From positions 1 to 64,000 of the forward strand of contig CAZQIC010000005.1 of the NCBI GenBank assembly GCA_964593555.1: 64,000 nucleotides of DNA, given 5' to 3'. Positions within the stretch are counted from its first letter, which is position 1. Each line of letters starts with the position of its first letter. Under the pieces are notes generated by a model. It saw nothing but the letters and a program-made list of their open reading frames with translations, did not search any database and was not told the origin of the DNA. This stretch comes from CAZQIC01 sp964593555 (GTDB taxonomy: Bacteria > Bacteroidota > Bacteroidia > JAFLBG01). Positions 17,589 through 27,544 of this stretch are shown piece after piece. The position numbers were made by a program, and so were the translations under genes.

Positions 17589-20500
17589 ATGAAACATGGT
17601 TGTGTAAAGGTGTTTGCTTTTTCAATTACTGTTTTACTGCAATATTTAATCCCTGCTGTATCTTTTGCACAAAATGGTCGTGTTTGGGCTACATATTACG
17701 GTGGAGCAAGTTTTGATTATGCATATGATGTAGCGACAGATGATTCGGGGAATGTCTATGTTGCCGGAGTTACCGGAAGTACGGTTAGTATTGCTTCTGG
17801 TGGTTTTCAAAATACTTATGGAGGAACAGTTGATGCATACCTTGCAAAATTTGATGCATCGGGCAACCGTCTTTGGGCCACTTATTATGGTGGGCCGGGA
17901 GCTGATTACGCTTATGGTGTTGCAACTGATAAAAATGGAAACGTTTATATTGTGGGCCAAACCAGCAGCAGTTCCGGTATTGCATTTGGCGGATATCAAA
18001 ATACTATTGGAGGATCATTCGATGCATACCTTGCAAAGTTCGATGCATCAGGCAATCGTCTTTGGGCAACATACTATGGAGGGGGTAAAATCTCAAACAA
18101 TGATGACAAGGGTTTTAGCGTTACAACAGATACGGCAGGAAATGTTTACATGGCCGGAATAACTAAAAGTGACACAGGAATTGCATCTGCGGGATTTCAA
18201 AATGCATATGGGGGCGGTGGAAATTTTGATGCTTTTCTTGTAAAATTTAATTCAAATGGAAATCGTCTTTGGGGTACTTATTACGGAGGCTCAGAAATTG
18301 AATGGGGGAATGGTGTTGCAACTGATGTTGCCGGAAATGTTTTTCTCGCAGGTAGAACAGATGGTAATACGGGCATCGCTTCTGGAGGACATCAAAATAC
18401 TTTTGGTGGAGTAGGGGACGCATTCCTTGTAAAATTTAATGCATCTGGTAATCGTCAATGGGCAACCTACTATGGTGGCCCTGCTAATGATGAAGGATAC
18501 GGAGTTGCAACAGATGCTTTGGGCAATATATATCTTTCCGGGCTTGCTAAAAGCACAACGGCAATTGCTTCAGGCGGACATCAGAATTCATATGGCGGTG
18601 GAGCATGGGACGCTTTCTTAACAAAGTTTGATGCGTCAGGTACACGTCTTTGGGCAACTTATTATGGAGGTGCTGCTGTTGAAGGTGTAAATACTTCTAT
18701 TGGGGCAGCAAGTGGTTTAGCAGTGGATACAATAGGAAATGTTTACCTGGCAGGTAGATCAAGCAGTACTACAGCTATCGCATCTGCAGGATTTCAAAAT
18801 AGTCATGGTACCGGTACATGGGATGTATATCTTGTAAAGTTTAATTCTGTAGGCACGCGCCTTTGTGCAACATATTATGGAGATGCAGGCGCCGATGAGG
18901 GTTATGCAGTGGCGACAGATAATTCAGGAAATGTTTATTTAGCAGGGCGGACGGATAGCCCGTCCGGTATAGGCTTCGGAGGATTTCAAAATACTTATGG
19001 CGCGGCAACAGATGCATTTTTAACTAAGTTTACATCCTGCTTCAATCCTTTATATGTATCGGCAAATGATACAAATGTTCTTTGCTATGGACAATGCAAT
19101 GGTATAGCTGCTGCAAATCCTACTTACGGTACCGGAGCTTACACTTATTCATGGAATACAAATCCGACACAAACTACACAGATAGCTACCGGGCTTTGTG
19201 CAGGAGTTTACACTGTAACTGTAACCGATGCTTTGGCCAACATTACAACTGCTACTGTAAACGTAACAGAGCCATCTGCTTTGTTATCAGACACTCTTGG
19301 CCTTAGCCATGTTTCCTGTAATGCACTTTGTGACGCAGTTGTTACAGCGACTGTTAGCGGCGGGGTATTTGGTTCTACTTACTTATGGAGTAACGGACAA
19401 ACAAATAATATTGCAACCGGATTATGCGCAGGTAATTATACATTTACAGTTAGTGATGCAAACAATTGTATTAATACATTATCTGTTACAATTACACAGC
19501 CACCTGCTATTACTGGAACAACAACTATTACGGACGCAAGTTGTAATTCTTTTTGTAATGCAATAATAACATCTACCATTAGCGGCGGTTTTTCTACATA
19601 TTCATGGACTAGCGGCCAAACAAATAGTAGTGCTACCGGATTATGCGCAGGAAATTATACACTAACAGTTACTGATGCAAATAACTGTACCGCACGTTTG
19701 CCCGTTATAGTTAGCCAACCTGCTGCTATCGTAACAGCAGCAACAATTTCCAATGTGTCATGTAATGCATTATGTAACGCCGTTGTAACATCAACCATTA
19801 GCGGCGGTCAGCCTGGTTATGGATATTTATGGAGTAACGGGCAAACAAACAGCAGCGCTACAGGACTCTGTGCAGGAAATTATACGCTTACTGTAACAGA
19901 TGCAAATAATTGTACTATCGAACTTCCGGTTATTGTTACCCAACCCGCTGCTATTTCATTGGCAATAAATGTGGCTGATGCTTCGTGTGTCAATAATGAT
20001 GGCGTTGCAACCGCTGTTGTTAATGGCGGTACTTCAGCCTATACCTATTTGTGGAATCCAGCAATGCAAACCAGCGCATCCATAACCGGTCTTGTTGCCG
20101 GAATATATAATGCAACTGTTACAGATGCTAATGGCTGCCAGGAAGTACAAACAGCAACTGTTGCATCATTGCCGACAGGATTTGTAGCTTCTGCTTCTGC
20201 ATCACCGGGTACAATTATTTCAGGAAGCACTTCACAACTTGCAGTAACAAGCGGACAAAATTATCAATGGTATTCTGCCGAGGGGTTAAGTTGCATAACA
20301 TGCGCAGCACCTCTTGCATCGCCAACACAAACATCTACTTATTGTGTAATAGTAGCGGGTAACGGAACTTGTATTGATACAACCTGCGTTACTATTCATG
20401 TAGATTCTTTATGTAAGGGAATATTTGTGCCCAATGTTTTTTCTCCAAATAATGATGGGCAAAATGATAAGCTGGTCATATACGGAGATTGTTATAAAAT

Positions 20501-20687
20501 AAATTCGTTTGTTATTTACAACCGTTGGGGCGAAAAAGTTTTTGTAACAACGGATATAAATGAAAAGTGGGATGGAACTTATAAAGGAGACCCTGCAAAT
20601 ACCGATGTATATACATATATCCTTAATGGTGAATTTCCAAATGCTGAAAAGGTATTGAAGAAAGGGATAATCACATTGATCAGGTAA
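17589..20687 (+). CDS. T9SS type B protein with SBBP propeller and SprB repeats
   Basis: A 1032-residue protein with a signal peptide ending VSFAQ. Unlike the genes at 6886, 20867 and 61946 it lacks the ENKGQ head and goes straight into SBBP repeats (about 30-480; WATYYGG...DAYLAKFDASGNR). Five SprB-type repeats follow (about 490-840), of the form CN-ALC-AVVT-TISGG...YLWSNGQT..GLCAGNYT-TVTDANNC. An Ig-like module and a type B C-terminal domain (about 942-1032; GIFVPNVFSPNND, NRWGE, ITLIR) complete it. Two SprB units share 26 identical residues encoded by very different codons. It is likely a surface adhesin or attachment fibre. It starts 70 bases after the small-peptide island. Confidence 0.8.
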   Translation: MKHGCVKVFAFSITVLLQYLIPAVSFAQNGRVWATYYGGASFDYAYDVATDDSGNVYVAGVTGSTVSIASGGFQNTYGGTVDAYLAKFDASGNRLWATYYGGPGADYAYGVATDKNGNVYIVGQTSSSSGIAFGGYQNTIGGSFDAYLAKFDASGNRLWATYYGGGKISNNDDKGFSVTTDTAGNVYMAGITKSDTGIASAGFQNAYGGGGNFDAFLVKFNSNGNRLWGTYYGGSEIEWGNGVATDVAGNVFLAGRTDGNTGIASGGHQNTFGGVGDAFLVKFNASGNRQWATYYGGPANDEGYGVATDALGNIYLSGLAKSTTAIASGGHQNSYGGGAWDAFLTKFDASGTRLWATYYGGAAVEGVNTSIGAASGLAVDTIGNVYLAGRSSSTTAIASAGFQNSHGTGTWDVYLVKFNSVGTRLCATYYGDAGADEGYAVATDNSGNVYLAGRTDSPSGIGFGGFQNTYGAATDAFLTKFTSCFNPLYVSANDTNVLCYGQCNGIAAANPTYGTGAYTYSWNTNPTQTTQIATGLCAGVYTVTVTDALANITTATVNVTEPSALLSDTLGLSHVSCNALCDAVVTATVSGGVFGSTYLWSNGQTNNIATGLCAGNYTFTVSDANNCINTLSVTITQPPAITGTTTITDASCNSFCNAIITSTISGGFSTYSWTSGQTNSSATGLCAGNYTLTVTDANNCTARLPVIVSQPAAIVTAATISNVSCNALCNAVVTSTISGGQPGYGYLWSNGQTNSSATGLCAGNYTLTVTDANNCTIELPVIVTQPAAISLAINVADASCVNNDGVATAVVNGGTSAYTYLWNPAMQTSASITGLVAGIYNATVTDANGCQEVQTATVASLPTGFVASASASPGTIISGSTSQLAVTSGQNYQWYSAEGLSCITCAAPLASPTQTSTYCVIVAGNGTCIDTTCVTIHVDSLCKGIFVPNVFSPNNDGQNDKLVIYGDCYKINSFVIYNRWGEKVFVTTDINEKWDGTYKGDPANTDVYTYILNGEFPNAEKVLKKGIITLIR
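19614..19916 (+). repeat. Two SprB units identical in protein but not in codons
   Basis: Codons at 19614-19691 and 19839-19916 (26 each, 225 bases apart) encode the same residues, GQTNSSATGLCAGNYTLTVT then DANNCT. By direct comparison 14 of the 26 codons differ, all synonymously, including TTA versus CTC for leucine. Confidence 0.85.
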
Positions 20688-20816
20688 TCACAATTCTTTG
20701 CCATCGCCTATATTTTATCATTGTCGCTTTCTTATAAATTATATATTAATATCCTGTAAATAAGCTATTTATGGAATATTTTTATGTTTACCTTCCTTAT
20801 TATAAATCAATATCAA

Positions 20817-20847
20817 TTTGAGTTAAAGTACTCGCCTTAGTACTTTG
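20817..20847 (+). promoter_or_regulatory. Possible promoter of the 20867 giant gene
   Basis: TTTG at 20817-20820 and GTACTTTG at 20840-20847, separated by 19 bases, resemble the -33/-7 pair; the first base of the -7 box deviates from T. The start codon is 20 bases downstream. Confidence 0.35.
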
Positions 20848-20866
20848 TTTTTAGCAAACTCAACCC

Positions 20867-23800
20867 ATGATTCTACAAATGCGTAAACAGGAAATTTTTC
20901 AAAACAGAAAACTGCCGGGGAAGTTTTTTTTCTGCTTGACATTTATAATTGTTACCACAAACCTTTTTTCTCAAAACGAGAATCCGGTTTTTGAATACAA
21001 TTCTTTTGTTGAAAACAAAGGCCAGGTAATTGACATAGATGGAAACCTTCGTCCCGAAATATTATTTACGGGTGATGCAGGCAATACGAAAATTTATGTG
21101 AAACGCGGCTCGGTGAGTTATGTATTATCTAGCATAGAAGGCCTAGCAGAAATTCCCCATGATGCAATTGATGTAGAAGCGGCCCGCATCGAAGCGCAAA
21201 AAAATGCGGTGTTGAAATTACACCGTGTTGATATGGAATTTATTGGCAGCGATCCTAATTCTAAAGTTGTAGCCACAAATAAAACAGAAGACTATTCCAA
21301 TTATTACCTGGCTCATTGTCCGGAAGGAATTACAGATGTGAAAGCTTATAACAAAATTCTCGTTGAAAATATTTATTCCAACATTGATGTGATTTATTAC
21401 GGAACAGAAGACAAAGGATTTAAATATGATCTTGTTATTAAGCCGGGTGGTGAGCCGAATAATATTATTGTAAAATACAACGGAGCGGAAAGTATGAATA
21501 TTAATGCTGAGGGAAGATTAGAAATTGTAACAAACCTCGGTAACCTTTCTGAGTGGATGCCAAGAGTTTATCAAAACATTAATGGAAAAATAATTGACGT
21601 AAGCGCGAAATATATTTTAAATGAAACAACAGTGAAATTTAAGCTTGGAAATTACAACTCCAGTTTTCCATTGGTAATAGATCCATGGATCACTTATTAT
21701 GGCGGAAGCGGGGATGAAACCTCCGGGTCAATTACAACTGATAATTCAGGCAATGTTATTTTTTCAGGAAAAACTACCTCTGCAAATTTTCCAATCAGTG
21801 TTGGCGCATTCCAAACCAGTTTATCCTCCGGCAGCGATGCCGTTGTTGTGAAATTGACAAGCGCTGGTACAAGAGTGTTTGCCACCTATTATGGCGGATC
21901 GGGTTTTGATGTTGCCGCCGGTGTTGATGCCGATGGAGCAAATAATATAGTTGTTACCGGGCAGACATATTCTACAAATCTTCCAACAGTTTCTCCTATT
22001 GGTTCATACTCACAAGCATCAGGTGGTGGTACTGACATATTCGTTGCTAAATTAGATCCGACGGGAAAATTTATTTGGGCAACATACTATGGTGGAACCG
22101 GAAGCGATTATGGATACGATGTTGTAACGGATGGTGGCAATAATATTATCGTAACGGGTAGTGTGGGCTCAGCAAATTTCCCATTATTACTTCCCTACCA
22201 GGCAACTCATGCCGGAGCATCTGCAGATGCTTTTATTGTTAAGTTCAATTCTTCCGGGACTCGCACCTGGTCCACTTTTTATGGAGGAGCTGCTTTTGAC
22301 CTGGCCTATGGAATAGCGGTTGATAATTCCAATAATATTTTTATTTGCGGAACAACATCATCTGCGAATTTCCCGATTGTTTCTGCTCATCAGGTATCAA
22401 TGGGCGGCGGCATAGGTGATGCATTTGTTTCAAAGATCAATCCTGCAAACGGTTCGCCAATTTGGTCAACGTATTATGGAGGCAATGGCAATAATGATTA
22501 TGCGATTGCAATAGCAGTTGACGGAAATGGAGATGTCGTGATGACAGGACAAACTAATTCAACAAACAACATTGCATCACCAGGGGCTTTTCAAACAAGT
22601 TTTGCTGGAGGTTTTACTGATGTGATGGTCATAAAATTTAGCAACAGTGGTAAACGAATTTGGGGAACTTATCTTGGAGGTAATACAGCCGGATCATCAG
22701 CAAATCTGGAATATTCTACTGGTGTTGCCATTGGACCAAACAATATGGTAGTAGTAGCCGGAGATGTTTACGCAATTGATTTTCCGGTAACAACTTGTGC
22801 TTACCAAACTCAATTCAAAGGAACAGAGGATCAATTCATTTCCACTTTTTATCCAAATGGAGATCTCATTTGCTCCGGCTATTTAGGGATCGGTAATTCG
22901 AAATCACCTAATAACGAAACATCAAACTGGGGAGGAGGTTGTGTCGCTGTGAATGGCGGGATGGCATACCTGGTGGCTTTTACCGCGTGCAATTACCCGG
23001 TTACTAAAAATGCGTACCAGAAAAAGTGCGGTGGGGGAAATGATATGGGTGTGGCACAGTTATGTATTACCACTTGCGGCGCTTCTACACTTGCAATTAA
23101 TTTTAATGCCGGTAACGTAACCCCGTGTGTAGGCTCACCGGTGAGTTACTATGTTTCCAATACATCCTGCGATACCACAACAATAAGCAATCAATATTTA
23201 TGGACATTCACAGGAGCAGTAACTCTAACTTCAACACAAAAGAATCCAACGAATATTATTTATAATAAACCCGGAAAGTATAATGTAAAATTAGTGGTGA
23301 CTACCCCTTGTGGGAAAGATTCATTGACAAAAAAGGCATACATAACTGTAAGTACCGGACCAACTGTTTCAATTTCTAAAATAGATGCCGGCTGTGGATT
23401 ATCGAATGGAAGTGCGAATGCGGTCATAGGAGGAACCGGTTCATATACATATCAATGGATGCCAAGCGGAAGTACAACAAATATGGCGAGTAATCTTTCT
23501 GCCGGAACTTATTCATTAGTGGTTTCTACTGCAACCGGTTGTTCTGTTACTTCGATTGCAACTATTAAAAATATTGGTGCAGCAAAAATTTCTGCTTCAT
23601 CTTCAAATGCTATTTGTAATGGAGGTTATGGTTCAGCCGCGATTACTCCTATTGGTGGCAAAACACCTTATACTTATAATTGGTCGGCCGGAAATACATC
23701 GTCTTCTGCAAGTAATTTACTCGCAGGTACATATACTGTTTCTGTTTCCGATGCTTCAGGATGTAAAGCAGATACAACGATCACTATTACAGAACCAACT

Positions 23801-25270
23801 GCTGTCGCAATAAATATTCTTTCCACTGATCTTCCGTGCGGAGGAGGAAGTACAATAACAACTACAGTTTCCGGAGGAGCGGGTTCTTATTCTTATAAAT
23901 GGTCAAATGGAACAAGTGCATCATCATTATATAGCGCGTCATCGGCAACTTATAGTCTTGTTGTTACAGATGGTGCCGGATGTACTTCTGTTTCCGGTAT
24001 AACAACAATGAACAAGGGACCGGGCTTAAGTATTTCGCTGAACACAACAAACGCAATTTGTAATGGCGATGCAAATGGTTCGGCAAATATTTTTGTGTCG
24101 TCAGGCTCTGCTCCATATGCTTATGTTTGGTCATCAGGAGGATATACGGCAAATAATATTACTCAACTTTCTGCGGGATCATATACTGTAACTATTAACG
24201 ATGCAGCAGGATGTAAAAAAGACATTTCGTTTATTATTACTGAGCCATCGCCAATTGTAGTTTCTAATACATCTCCGTCTGCTGTATGTTCCGGACAAAG
24301 TGTAACACTAAACGCTTCTGCGAATGGTGGAAATGGAGGCTATACATTTTTGTGGATGCCAAATAATATTTCCGGCAACGCAATTATTGTTTCTCCATCT
24401 TCATCCATTTCTTATTCTGTTATAGCTACTGATGTAAACGGATGTACCGGTACTCAAACATCATTGGTAACTATCAATCAATTACCGCTTGTTTTATTCA
24501 GCGCACAAGATACAACAGGATGTGCGCCGCTTTGCGTGGAATTCATTAACAACACAAGTGATTCTTTAGTAAATGCACAATGGGAATTTGGTGATGGTGA
24601 TAATTCTATTTCAATAGATAGCGCTTCGCATTGTTATACAAGTGCCGGTTCATACAGCGTAAAACTTACTGTTACAGATGTGAATGGTTGTTCAGGTAGT
24701 TTGATAAAAAATAATCTGGTAAATGTTTTTCCTGTTCCTGTTGCAGCTTTTGATATGAACCCGCAAACAGTTAGTATCGCAAACCCAACGGTAAATTTTA
24801 TTGACAAGTCATCAGGCGCCTCACAATGGGCATGGACTTTTGGAGATGTAAACAGTTCTGGTTCTCTTAAACAAAATCCTTCTTATACTTATTCGGATAG
24901 CGGATACTATAATGTGAGATTAATTGTAAATAATGAATTTGGTTGTGTTGATACAGTATACAAAACATTGCATGTAGAAAGTGAATTTGTTATTTACGCT
25001 CCAAATACTTTTACGCCAAATGGTGATGGATCAAATGATGTATTTATTCCGATAAGCTCCGGATTGGATGCCGCAACTTATGAACTATTTATTTATGATC
25101 GCTGGGGCGATCAAATTTTCCACACATCGAATATTAATGAGGGCTGGGATGGTAAAGCGAATAATGGAAAAAATGTTGCGCAGGAAGATGTGTATATCTG
25201 GAAAATAAATGCTTTTGATCTGCAACGCATTAAACACAATTATGTTGGGCACGTTAGTATTGTAAAATAA
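20867..25270 (+). CDS. T9SS type B giant: ENKGQ head, SBBP, PKD and SprB repeats
   Basis: A 1467-residue protein. A signal peptide (ending LFSQ, about residue 36) is followed by the ENKGQ head domain (about 45-270), SBBP repeats (271-735; WITYYGGSGD, GNVIFSGKT), a PKD domain (about 745-835), four or five SprB repeats (about 835-1140), an Ig-like module, two PKD domains (QWEFGDGD, AWTFGDV; about 1200-1365) and a type B sorting domain (FVIYAPNTFTPNGDGSNDVF, DRWGD, ending HVSIVK). The C-terminal domain belongs to the PKD-preceded subtype also found at 35098 and 56733. Predicted role: cell-surface adhesin or gliding-related filament. An in-frame ATG four codons later is also possible. Confidence 0.8.
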   Translation: MILQMRKQEIFQNRKLPGKFFFCLTFIIVTTNLFSQNENPVFEYNSFVENKGQVIDIDGNLRPEILFTGDAGNTKIYVKRGSVSYVLSSIEGLAEIPHDAIDVEAARIEAQKNAVLKLHRVDMEFIGSDPNSKVVATNKTEDYSNYYLAHCPEGITDVKAYNKILVENIYSNIDVIYYGTEDKGFKYDLVIKPGGEPNNIIVKYNGAESMNINAEGRLEIVTNLGNLSEWMPRVYQNINGKIIDVSAKYILNETTVKFKLGNYNSSFPLVIDPWITYYGGSGDETSGSITTDNSGNVIFSGKTTSANFPISVGAFQTSLSSGSDAVVVKLTSAGTRVFATYYGGSGFDVAAGVDADGANNIVVTGQTYSTNLPTVSPIGSYSQASGGGTDIFVAKLDPTGKFIWATYYGGTGSDYGYDVVTDGGNNIIVTGSVGSANFPLLLPYQATHAGASADAFIVKFNSSGTRTWSTFYGGAAFDLAYGIAVDNSNNIFICGTTSSANFPIVSAHQVSMGGGIGDAFVSKINPANGSPIWSTYYGGNGNNDYAIAIAVDGNGDVVMTGQTNSTNNIASPGAFQTSFAGGFTDVMVIKFSNSGKRIWGTYLGGNTAGSSANLEYSTGVAIGPNNMVVVAGDVYAIDFPVTTCAYQTQFKGTEDQFISTFYPNGDLICSGYLGIGNSKSPNNETSNWGGGCVAVNGGMAYLVAFTACNYPVTKNAYQKKCGGGNDMGVAQLCITTCGASTLAINFNAGNVTPCVGSPVSYYVSNTSCDTTTISNQYLWTFTGAVTLTSTQKNPTNIIYNKPGKYNVKLVVTTPCGKDSLTKKAYITVSTGPTVSISKIDAGCGLSNGSANAVIGGTGSYTYQWMPSGSTTNMASNLSAGTYSLVVSTATGCSVTSIATIKNIGAAKISASSSNAICNGGYGSAAITPIGGKTPYTYNWSAGNTSSSASNLLAGTYTVSVSDASGCKADTTITITEPTAVAINILSTDLPCGGGSTITTTVSGGAGSYSYKWSNGTSASSLYSASSATYSLVVTDGAGCTSVSGITTMNKGPGLSISLNTTNAICNGDANGSANIFVSSGSAPYAYVWSSGGYTANNITQLSAGSYTVTINDAAGCKKDISFIITEPSPIVVSNTSPSAVCSGQSVTLNASANGGNGGYTFLWMPNNISGNAIIVSPSSSISYSVIATDVNGCTGTQTSLVTINQLPLVLFSAQDTTGCAPLCVEFINNTSDSLVNAQWEFGDGDNSISIDSASHCYTSAGSYSVKLTVTDVNGCSGSLIKNNLVNVFPVPVAAFDMNPQTVSIANPTVNFIDKSSGASQWAWTFGDVNSSGSLKQNPSYTYSDSGYYNVRLIVNNEFGCVDTVYKTLHVESEFVIYAPNTFTPNGDGSNDVFIPISSGLDAATYELFIYDRWGDQIFHTSNINEGWDGKANNGKNVAQEDVYIWKINAFDLQRIKHNYVGHVSIVK

Positions 25271-25313
25271 AATGATGTTAAATAATTTATAAACCAAAAT
25301 CAAAGCCAAAATT

Positions 25314-25481
25314 TTGCAGCGTATCATTACGTTTATCAATCTTTTAAATCGCATCTTTCTGTTTTCTCAAAATTCTTTTGCACAACTTATTGTGACAATT
25401 TCCAACGGAGGGAGAAATATTAAATGTGGATCAACTTATACTATATGGTGGTGGAACACCTGCTTACATATCTCCAATTGA
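25314..25481 (+). pseudogene. Remnant of a secreted protein gene
   Basis: A 55-codon frame in the 304-base gap encodes what looks like a signal peptide (FLFSQNSFAQ) and the start of a mature protein (LIVTISNGGRNIKCGSTYTI), then stops. From about 25450 a +1 shift reads GGGTPAYISPIDRF, which resembles the continuation of an Ig-like repeat. The best explanation is a truncated and frameshifted T9SS cargo gene. It has only a TTG start. The rest of the gap holds the promoter-like boxes of the next gene. Confidence 0.4.
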
Positions 25482-25511
25482 CCGTTTTTTAGCTGTTTTG
25501 CCACTTGAATA

Positions 25512-25546
25512 TTTGCTTTTTTCTTGGTAATTTTCAATTACATTTG
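25512..25546 (+). promoter_or_regulatory. Promoter of the 25575 gene
   Basis: TTTG at 25512-25515 and TACATTTG at 25539-25546, with a 23-base spacer, match the Bacteroidota -33 and -7 consensus. The ATG lies 28 bases downstream. Confidence 0.45.
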
Positions 25547-25574
25547 AGTTGGTGAGTTCAACTTGGTGTTACCA

Positions 25575-27476
25575 ATGAAAATAAAATTTCTTTTTGCCTT
25601 TATCATTTTTTATTTATGCGCAAATATTGCATCTTCTGCAACTTTTACTGCAGAGGGCATGGCTGCAGGATCCTTTGATTGGAATAGTGGAGCAACATGG
25701 GGAAACGGAGGTAATGTAGTTGGTGTCGATTTTCCGGGACCTGGAGACGCAGTGAATATTCCTGGTGGAGAAATTGTTGAAATACCAGCTGGATTTGCTG
25801 CGCAGTGTTCAAAAATGAATCTGAATAATGATGAGGAAGATCTGTCCACGCAGCTTACGTTAATGTCTTCAACAAGTTCATTAACACTTACCGGTAGTCT
25901 TCAAATGCTTCCCTGGAATGGAATGGCAGGCGCTATCTCGGGACATCTAGCAGGGAATATTACAATGAATGGTGGGACAATTACTATTGGAGGTGATTTT
26001 ACGGCTACTTGTTATGACGATGGGGATTTTTTTTATCATCAAAATATTACAACAGACGGGGGGATATTAACAATCAATGGAGACATTTCATTTACCAATA
26101 ATGGAGTGGCGCTTGCAACTATTAATATGAACACAGTGAATAGTGTACTTAATGTTGGAGCCGGTTTTACGTTGGGAACACTGAATAATGGGGTGGGTGC
26201 TAATGGCACAATAAATTATAAGGGCGCAGCCGGGCAAACAATTTTAAGTGAAGTAACATATTATAATCTTACAATTAGTGGTGGCGGATTAAAAACAGCG
26301 GATGGAAATATTGAAGTGAAGAATATAGTAAATATGACCAGTGGTAATGTTAATCTTTCGGGTAATACGTTGACGTTGGGAAATAATTTTTTGAACATTG
26401 GCACATTGAGTTATACCGCAGGATGGATGTATGGCGGTAGTTTTAAGCGTTGGTTTGATAATACTAGTACAGCAATAGGAGATGCACGCGGACATTTTCC
26501 GATTGGCAGTAGTACACATTACCGTCCATTCTGGGTTGCGGAAGGGGTTACTTTTGGAATACAAGCCGAAGGGACTATTATGTTAACACATACAGCTGAT
26601 TATACTTGGCCGGCACATGTTACAGCTACACATAATGATGTTTCCTGGGGTAATACTTTGCAAGGTGTCTCGAAATCTACATGGGCTGTGGCCACTGGTG
26701 ATGGATACACTCTGGATAATATTGATGTGCGTTTTGGCGGACAAGGTTTTGGGACGAATGTCACTACAGACCTTGATGCCTCGCTTCTTGCAAGTGTGGT
26801 GGGAACCCATGCTGCAACAACCGGAACAGGTACTGAACCTTATGTTAACAGGACAGGGCTTACATCAGTAGGCATAAACAATACATTCAGAATAGGTTCA
26901 AGAAATATTATACAATCACCATTACCAATTGACCTTATTCTTTTCGATGCGATCGAAAATGGGAGCGAAGTAAAAGTGGAATGGACAACAGCTTCAGAAA
27001 TAAACAACGATTATTTTACCATACAGCGATCAAAAGATGCGCTTAACTGGGAAAGCATAAAACAGGTTGATGGTGCCGGCAACAGTTCTTCAATTATAAA
27101 TTATATTGATAAAGACCCTGTTCCTTATTCGGGCACATCTTTTTACCGCCTCCGCCAAACCGATTTTAATGGAAGTGTTTCTTATTCTCAAATAGAGTCG
27201 GTAAATTTTCAGGGTATAGAAATTGTTCGTATATATCCTGTGCCTGCAAATCAAAACATGAATCTTTCCATTAATACATCCTTTGATACAGAAGTTGCCA
27301 TTGAATTGTTTAATTCAATAGGACAAAATATGTTTAAAGAAATTGTTTATTGTACAAAAGGGTTGAATGATGTTAGCGTTGACATTACGAAACTTCCTGC
27401 CGGAAGTTATTTGATCCGTCTCCAATCTGAACAGCTTTCTCTTTCAGATAAAATGCTATTTAATATTAGCAAATAA
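25575..27476 (+). CDS. T9SS type A secreted beta-helix-like protein
   Basis: A 633-residue protein. The ATG at 25575 gives a clean signal peptide (KIKFLFAFIIFYLCANIASSA) and is preferred over a TTG at 25563. Residues about 20-450 are rich in Gly, Asn and Thr with short repeated strands (LTLTGSL, ITMNGGTITIGGDF, GGILTINGDISF), suggesting a right-handed beta-helix or autotransporter-like passenger. Residues about 455-550 are a fibronectin-like module common before type A domains (LPIDLILFDA, VEWTTASEINNDYF). The last ~75 residues are the sorting domain (RIYPVPANQ ... LPAGSYLIRL). Ligand unknown. Confidence 0.75.
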   Translation: MKIKFLFAFIIFYLCANIASSATFTAEGMAAGSFDWNSGATWGNGGNVVGVDFPGPGDAVNIPGGEIVEIPAGFAAQCSKMNLNNDEEDLSTQLTLMSSTSSLTLTGSLQMLPWNGMAGAISGHLAGNITMNGGTITIGGDFTATCYDDGDFFYHQNITTDGGILTINGDISFTNNGVALATINMNTVNSVLNVGAGFTLGTLNNGVGANGTINYKGAAGQTILSEVTYYNLTISGGGLKTADGNIEVKNIVNMTSGNVNLSGNTLTLGNNFLNIGTLSYTAGWMYGGSFKRWFDNTSTAIGDARGHFPIGSSTHYRPFWVAEGVTFGIQAEGTIMLTHTADYTWPAHVTATHNDVSWGNTLQGVSKSTWAVATGDGYTLDNIDVRFGGQGFGTNVTTDLDASLLASVVGTHAATTGTGTEPYVNRTGLTSVGINNTFRIGSRNIIQSPLPIDLILFDAIENGSEVKVEWTTASEINNDYFTIQRSKDALNWESIKQVDGAGNSSSIINYIDKDPVPYSGTSFYRLRQTDFNGSVSYSQIESVNFQGIEIVRIYPVPANQNMNLSINTSFDTEVAIELFNSIGQNMFKEIVYCTKGLNDVSVDITKLPAGSYLIRLQSEQLSLSDKMLFNISK

Positions 27477-27544
27477 CTCTCTTCGTAAATTTCTGTCGTA
27501 AAAACGGAAGTAAATAGTAACTTCACTTTGCAAATATATTATTC

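Noticed and set aside
17646..17999. Minus-strand frames inside the SBBP repeats
   Set aside because: Low-complexity Ile/Ser/Cys-rich translations of repeat DNA in the wrong frame; the plus-strand gene is fully supported by domain repeats.
17700..19030. Regularly spaced near-repeats suggestive of a CRISPR array
   Set aside because: Spacing of about 200 bases follows protein repeats (SBBP) in an open frame; units diverge mainly at third positions.
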